Below, in pieces: positions 59,974 through 64,000 of a DNA stretch of 64,000 bases. Location: contig NZ_CP071696.1 of NCBI RefSeq assembly GCF_018024495.1, positions 3,224,001 to 3,288,000 on the forward strand, in the 5' to 3' direction. The notes under the pieces are model-generated. The model searched no databases and had not been told where the DNA came from. It saw only the letters and a program-made list of their open reading frames with translations. Position 1 is the stretch's first letter; every line of letters starts with the position of its first letter. A program made the translations under genes and the position numbers. The DNA comes from Agromyces archimandritae. Its GTDB lineage: Bacteria > Actinomycetota > Actinomycetes > Actinomycetales > Microbacteriaceae.

Positions 59974-62112
59974 TCAGAGGCCGACGCCCGTGATCAGCGG
60001 GTGGTGGAAGCTGTCGCCGAAGACGCGCTCCGAGGCCCCGACACGATCGAGGTAGGGGGTCAAGCCGCCCATCTGGAACGGGAAGCCCGCACCGAGGATC
60101 ATGCAGAGGTCGATGTCCTCCGCTGCGGCGACGACGCCGTCCTCGAGCATGAGGTGCACCTCGCGGGCGAGGCCGTCCTGCAGGGTGACGAGGATGTCCT
60201 CGGCCGAGCGCGGGTTCTTGCCGCCGGCGAAGATCTTCAGGGCGCCCTTGTCGAAGCCCTTGACCTTGCCCTTGTCGTCCTTGTCGAGGAGCTTGCCGTA
60301 CTCGGCGAGCTTGTGCAGGTTCTCCGAACGGTAGAAACGGTCGGGGAACGCCTCGTGGTGCGTGTCGAGCACGTGCGCGCCGACCTTCAGGCCGACGAGG
60401 TCGAGCAGCACCGAGGGGGCCATCGGCAGGCCGAGCGGGGCGATCGCCTCGTCCACGGTCTCGAACGGGGTGCCTTCGTCGACGGCGCGCATCGCCTCGC
60501 CGAGCAGGACGGCGAGGAGACGGTTCACGACGAAGCCGGGGGTGTCGGCGGTGATGACGGCGTTCTTCTTCAGGTTCTTCGCCGCGACCATCGCCGTCGA
60601 GAGCGTCGCCTCGTCGGTATGCGGCGTCTTCACGACCTCGATGAGCGGCATCGCCGCCACGGGGGTGAAGAAGTGGAAGCCGACGAGCCGCTCCGGGTGG
60701 GCGAGCTTCGCGCCGATCTGCTCGACCGAGAGGGAGGAGGTGTTCGTCGCGAGCACGGCCTCGGGGGAGAGGTGCGGTTCGACCTCGGCGAAGACGTTCT
60801 GCTTGATCTCGAGCTCTTCGAAGACGGCCTCGATGACCCAGTCGCAGTCGGCGAAGTCGGCCTTGTCGGTCGTGCCGGTCACGAGCGCCTTCAGCCGGTT
60901 CGCCTCATCGGAGGAGATGCGGCCCTTGCCGAGGAGCTTGTCGATCTCCTCGTTGATGTACGCCACGCCCTTGTCGACGCGCGCCTGGTCGATGTCGGTG
61001 ATGACGACGGGGACGCGCAGGCGCCGCACGAACAGGGTCGCGAGCTGACTGGCCATGTAGCCGGCGCCGAGCACGCCGACCTTCGTGACCTTCTTCGCGA
61101 GGGCCTTGTCGGGGGCTCCGGCGGGGCGCTTCGCGCGCTTCTGCACGAGGTTGAAGGCGTAGATCGAGGCCTGCAGCTGGTCGCCGGCGATGAGGCGCGA
61201 AAGCACCTCGTCCTCGCGTTCGAACCCGGCCGCGCGGTCTCCGTTCTTGGCGGCCTTCATGAGCTCGAGGGCCGCGTACGGCGACTCGGGCACCGAGCCG
61301 ATGCGGCTCTTCAGCATCTTCGTGGCGATGCCGATCGCGGCATCCCACTTCGCGAGGCGTTCGATCTTGCCCGGCTCGTTGGGCCGCTTGACCTTGATCC
61401 GGCCCGAGAGCACCCCGTCGGCCCACGCGATGGAGTCTTCGAGGAAGTTCACCGAGTCGAACATGACGTCGGCGATGCCGAGCTCGAGCACGTCCTTGCC
61501 CTTGAGGGTGCGGTTCTGCTTGAGCGGGTTCTCGACGACGACCTTGAGGGCGTTCTCGATGCCGATGAGGTTCGGCAGCAGGGTCGCGCCGCCCCAGCCC
61601 GGGATGAGCCCGAGGAAGACCTCGGGCAGCGCCACGGCCGGCACGGAGGCGTCGACGGTGCGGTAGTCGGCGTTCAGCCCGATCTCCAGGCCGCCGCCGA
61701 GGGCGAGACCGTTGATGAAGACGAAGGAGGGCACGCCGAGCTGCGAGGCCTTGCCGAGCGCGTAGTGGCCGAGCTGGCCCATCTTGCGCGCCGTCTCGCG
61801 GTCGGGGATCTCGGCGATCTTCGACAGGTCGGCGCCGGCGGCGAGGATGAAGGGCTTGCCGGTGATCGCGACGGCGTGGATCTCGCCCTCGGCCGCACGG
61901 GCGGCCTGCGCGTCGAGCGTCTTGGCGTACTCGAGGAGCGAGACGGGGCCGAGCGTGTTCGGGCGCGTGTGGTCGCGGCCGTTGTCGAGCGTGACGAGGG
62001 CGAGGGTCTTCCCGCCCGAGAGGGGCACGTCGCGCACGTAGGAGTGCGTGACGACCTCGTCGCCCGAGAGGGCGGCGAGGGATTCGAAATCGATCTTCGT
62101 GTAGTCGGTCAT
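59974..62112 (-). CDS. fadJ: 3-hydroxyacyl-CoA dehydrogenase / enoyl-CoA hydratase
   Basis: This 712-residue bifunctional beta-oxidation enzyme hydrates trans-2-enoyl-CoA and oxidises the L-3-hydroxyacyl-CoA with NAD+. The N-terminal crotonase domain has an AAGADLSKIAEI oxyanion segment and LGGGLEIGLNADYR. The NAD-binding domain starts at VGVLGAGYMASQLATLFV (about residue 345) and the C-terminal 3HCDH domain is complete. It follows the thiolase gene by 6 bp, so they make one operon for the last three beta-oxidation steps. Confidence 0.95.
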   Translation of the reverse strand: MTDYTKIDFESLAALSGDEVVTHSYVRDVPLSGGKTLALVTLDNGRDHTRPNTLGPVSLLEYAKTLDAQAARAAEGEIHAVAITGKPFILAAGADLSKIAEIPDRETARKMGQLGHYALGKASQLGVPSFVFINGLALGGGLEIGLNADYRTVDASVPAVALPEVFLGLIPGWGGATLLPNLIGIENALKVVVENPLKQNRTLKGKDVLELGIADVMFDSVNFLEDSIAWADGVLSGRIKVKRPNEPGKIERLAKWDAAIGIATKMLKSRIGSVPESPYAALELMKAAKNGDRAAGFEREDEVLSRLIAGDQLQASIYAFNLVQKRAKRPAGAPDKALAKKVTKVGVLGAGYMASQLATLFVRRLRVPVVITDIDQARVDKGVAYINEEIDKLLGKGRISSDEANRLKALVTGTTDKADFADCDWVIEAVFEELEIKQNVFAEVEPHLSPEAVLATNTSSLSVEQIGAKLAHPERLVGFHFFTPVAAMPLIEVVKTPHTDEATLSTAMVAAKNLKKNAVITADTPGFVVNRLLAVLLGEAMRAVDEGTPFETVDEAIAPLGLPMAPSVLLDLVGLKVGAHVLDTHHEAFPDRFYRSENLHKLAEYGKLLDKDDKGKVKGFDKGALKIFAGGKNPRSAEDILVTLQDGLAREVHLMLEDGVVAAAEDIDLCMILGAGFPFQMGGLTPYLDRVGASERVFGDSFHHPLITGVGL

Positions 62113-62118
62113 CGTCGA

Positions 62119-63327
62119 TTACGCCTTCTTCGCAGCCTTGCGGTCGTAGTTCGGGTTTTCCCAGATCATGGTGCCGCCCTGGCCGAGGCCGACGCACATG
62201 GTCGTCATGCCGTAGCGCACGTCGGGCCGCTCGGCGAACTGGCTCGCGAGCTGGTTCATGAGGCGCACGCCCGAGGAGGCGAGCGGGTGCCCGACGGCGA
62301 TCGCGCCGCCCCACGGGTTCACCCGGGGGTCGTCGTCGTCGATGCCGTAGTGGTCGAGGAGCGAGAGCACCTGCACGGCGAAGGCCTCGTTGATCTCGAA
62401 GAGGCCGATGTCCTCGATCGTGAGGCCCGCCTTGGCGAGGGCCTTCTCGGTGGCCGGGATCGGGCCGATGCCCATGATCTCGGGGTCGACGCCGGCGAAG
62501 GCGTAGCTCAGCAGCCGCATCTTCGGCGCGAGGCCGAGCTCCTTGGCGAGCGAGCCGGAGGCGAGGATGGCGGCGGTGGCGCCGTCGTTCAGGCCGGAGG
62601 CGTTGCCGGCGGTGACGCGCCCGTGCGGGCGGAACGGCGTCTTCAGGCCGGCCAGGCCCTCGAGGCTCGTCTCGGGGCGCATGACCTCGTCGCGCGTGGC
62701 GAGGCCCCAGCCCGCCTCGGTGCGGATCGCGACCTGCACGATGTCCTGCTGGATCTTGCCGGCGGCGTATGCGGCGGCCGTCTTCTGCTGGCTCGCGAGC
62801 GCGTAGCGGTCGGAGCGCTCCTTGGTCAGCTGCGGGAAGCGGTCGTGGATGCGCTCGGCGGTGGCGCCCATGACGAGCGCGTCCTCGCTGACGAGGCGCT
62901 CCGTGAGGAAGCGGGGGTTCGGGTCGACGCCGGTGCCCATCGGGTGGTGGCCCATGTGCTCGACGCCGCCGGCGATCGCGAGGTCGTACATGCCGAAGCC
63001 GATCGAGCCCGACATCATCGCGGCGGCCGTCATGGCGCCGGCGCACATGCGGTCGATCGCGAAGCCGGGGACCGATTTCGGGATGCCCGCGAGGATCGCG
63101 GCGCTGCGGCCGAGCGTGAGCCCCTGATCGCCGGTCTGGGTCGTCGCGGCGATCGCGACGTCGTCGATGCGCTCCTTCGGCACGTTCGGGTTGCGCTCGA
63201 GCAGACCGACGATGGCCTTCACGACCAGGTCGTCGGCGCGAGTGTTCCAGTACATGCCCTTGTCGCCCGCCTTGCCGAACGGGGTCCGGACCCCGTCGAC
63301 GAAGACGACTTCAGCTCGTTCAGCCAC
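62119..63327 (-). CDS. fadA: acetyl-CoA C-acyltransferase (thiolase)
   Basis: FadA cleaves 3-ketoacyl-CoA to acetyl-CoA and a shortened acyl-CoA. The 402-residue protein has the nucleophile C95 in DRMCAGAMTAA, the GLFEINEAFAVQ motif, and the second catalytic Cys in MCVGLGQGG. The GTG start at 63327 has AAAGGTGG upstream; an earlier ATG (MKGGCS) is possible. It is the partner of the adjacent fadJ. Confidence 0.95.
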   Translation of the reverse strand: MAERAEVVFVDGVRTPFGKAGDKGMYWNTRADDLVVKAIVGLLERNPNVPKERIDDVAIAATTQTGDQGLTLGRSAAILAGIPKSVPGFAIDRMCAGAMTAAAMMSGSIGFGMYDLAIAGGVEHMGHHPMGTGVDPNPRFLTERLVSEDALVMGATAERIHDRFPQLTKERSDRYALASQQKTAAAYAAGKIQQDIVQVAIRTEAGWGLATRDEVMRPETSLEGLAGLKTPFRPHGRVTAGNASGLNDGATAAILASGSLAKELGLAPKMRLLSYAFAGVDPEIMGIGPIPATEKALAKAGLTIEDIGLFEINEAFAVQVLSLLDHYGIDDDDPRVNPWGGAIAVGHPLASSGVRLMNQLASQFAERPDVRYGMTTMCVGLGQGGTMIWENPNYDRKAAKKA

Positions 63328-63401
63328 GCTGCAGCCACCTTTCATTGGATGGATCGATCCTACGAAGGCCGCCTGGACGTCCACCCATCCGTTGGCGGAA
63401 G

Positions 63402-64000
63402 CTACGAAGCGTCCGCTTCGGCGTCCCGCAGGCTTTGTTCCGCGCTCACAAAGGCATCCACGATGGTCTGTGCGGTTGCGGCAATCTGCCAGGGACGTGC
63501 GCCCTGCGCGGCGAGGGCCGCCGAGACGGCGTCGATGCCGAGATCCTCCGGCGGGTTCCAGGCGACGCGGCGCAGGTACTCGGGCGTCAGCAGGTTCTCG
63601 AGCGGCATCTGCAACGTCTCGGCGACGTCGGCGAGGGCCGTGCGGGCCTGACGGAGGCGGGCGTCGGCGGGCGGGTTGCGGCCGGCCCATGCGCGCGGCG
63701 GCGGCAACGCGTCGCCCTTCGCACGCAGGCTCGGCAGCTCTTCCGAGGCGAGGCCGGTCTCGACGGCCGCCCACCAGCGGTCGAGTTCGCTGCGGCTCGC
63801 GCGACCGGTGAACTCGCGGAGGTCCGCGAGCCCGCGCCGCGATTGCGGGAGGGCTTTGGCCGCGGCGACGATGGAGGCGTCCGGCACGAGCCGGCCCGGT
63901 GCGATGTCGAGCGCCGAGGCGTGGGAGTCGCGGGCGAGCCAGAGTTCGCGGGCGACCGCGAGGTTGCGCTGGCCGCGGATGCCGTGGATGCCTGACAGCC
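63402..64000 (-). CDS. rnd: ribonuclease D-like 3'-5' exonuclease, C-terminal part (cut by window edge)
   Basis: The C-terminal 199 residues of a DEDD exonuclease with HRDC domain are visible. The frame reads [33 protein letters not shown] (the HRDC helix start) and a typical actinobacterial C-terminal domain ([22 protein letters not shown]). The catalytic DEDD part lies beyond the right edge. It converges on no gene and is followed by the fadA operon on the same strand. Confidence 0.88.
   Translation of the reverse strand, partial: LSGIHGIRGQRNLAVARELWLARDSHASALDIAPGRLVPDASIVAAAKALPQSRRGLADLREFTGRASRSELDRWWAAVETGLASEELPSLRAKGDALPPPRAWAGRNPPADARLRQARTALADVAETLQMPLENLLTPEYLRRVAWNPPEDLGIDAVSAALAAQGARPWQIAATAQTIVDAFVSAEQSLRDAEADAS

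Overview
The window is a stretch of high-GC actinobacterial chromosome. The conserved neighbourhoods (clpX-clpP-tig with nei-rpiB-pepN-globin nearby, sepH, DUF4193-DUF3093-dut-DUF3710-DUF3159, acn, dxs, RNase D), the SepH and DUF6993 families, the codon use and the many GGATGC/GCATCC words point to Actinomycetota, most likely family Microbacteriaceae. The genus cannot be fixed from the sequence alone.

Layout. 1-7860: a catabolic locus for hexaric (aldaric) acids. On the minus strand are a LysR regulator, an L-talarate/galactarate dehydratase, a FadR-type regulator, 5-dehydro-4-deoxyglucarate dehydratase and a glucarate dehydratase cut by the left edge. Divergent from them is a tripartite tricarboxylate-type (TTT) transporter, tctCBA. 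7861-17800: tRNA-His, oligoribonuclease, tRNA-Arg, an ABC importer operon led by a DUF6282 hydrolase-like protein under a clear promoter/operator, then nadE, two hypothetical proteins, an aldo/keto reductase, msrA, ssb and a DUF6993 lipoprotein. 17811-25764: a 7.95-kb integrative element inserted in the 5' end of ettA. It carries a large serine integrase, a zinc-ribbon protein, scaffold, P22-type major capsid protein, two small head proteins, a MuF/VG15-type minor head protein and a portal. No terminase, tail, lysis or replication gene is visible. 25757-38774: the rest of ettA, a thioesterase, a Rieske protein, TesB, an FAD dehydrogenase, a truncated globin, MscS and two tandem M1 aminopeptidases. 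38868-46026: rpiB, a Nei-type glycosylase, a frameshifted amidohydrolase, a multicopper oxidase overlapping a two-component system, and Dps. 46152-64000: tRNA-Gly and tRNA-Pro, tig-clpP1-clpP2-clpX, sepH, DUF4193, DUF3093, dut-DUF3710-DUF3159, acn, dxs, a beta-oxidation pair fadA-fadJ and the C-terminal part of RNase D, cut by the right edge.

The element is the most interesting part. Rebuilding attP from its two ends gives 7-bp inverted arms (TTAGGAC/GTCCTAA), each exactly 10 bp from a shared GGAATA core. This fixes the integration point at codons 2-4 of ettA. Insertion removed the native ATG and start region of ettA, and the element end now supplies a GTG start. A head-gene set without terminase or tail suggests a capsid-forming phage satellite that relies on a helper phage, although a defective prophage remains possible.

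Four genes (portal, minor head protein, globin, amidohydrolase) are each out of frame by exactly one missing base, explained by one C lost from a short C run of the coding strand. Two of them are outside the element, so sequencing or assembly error must be excluded before the element is called degenerate.
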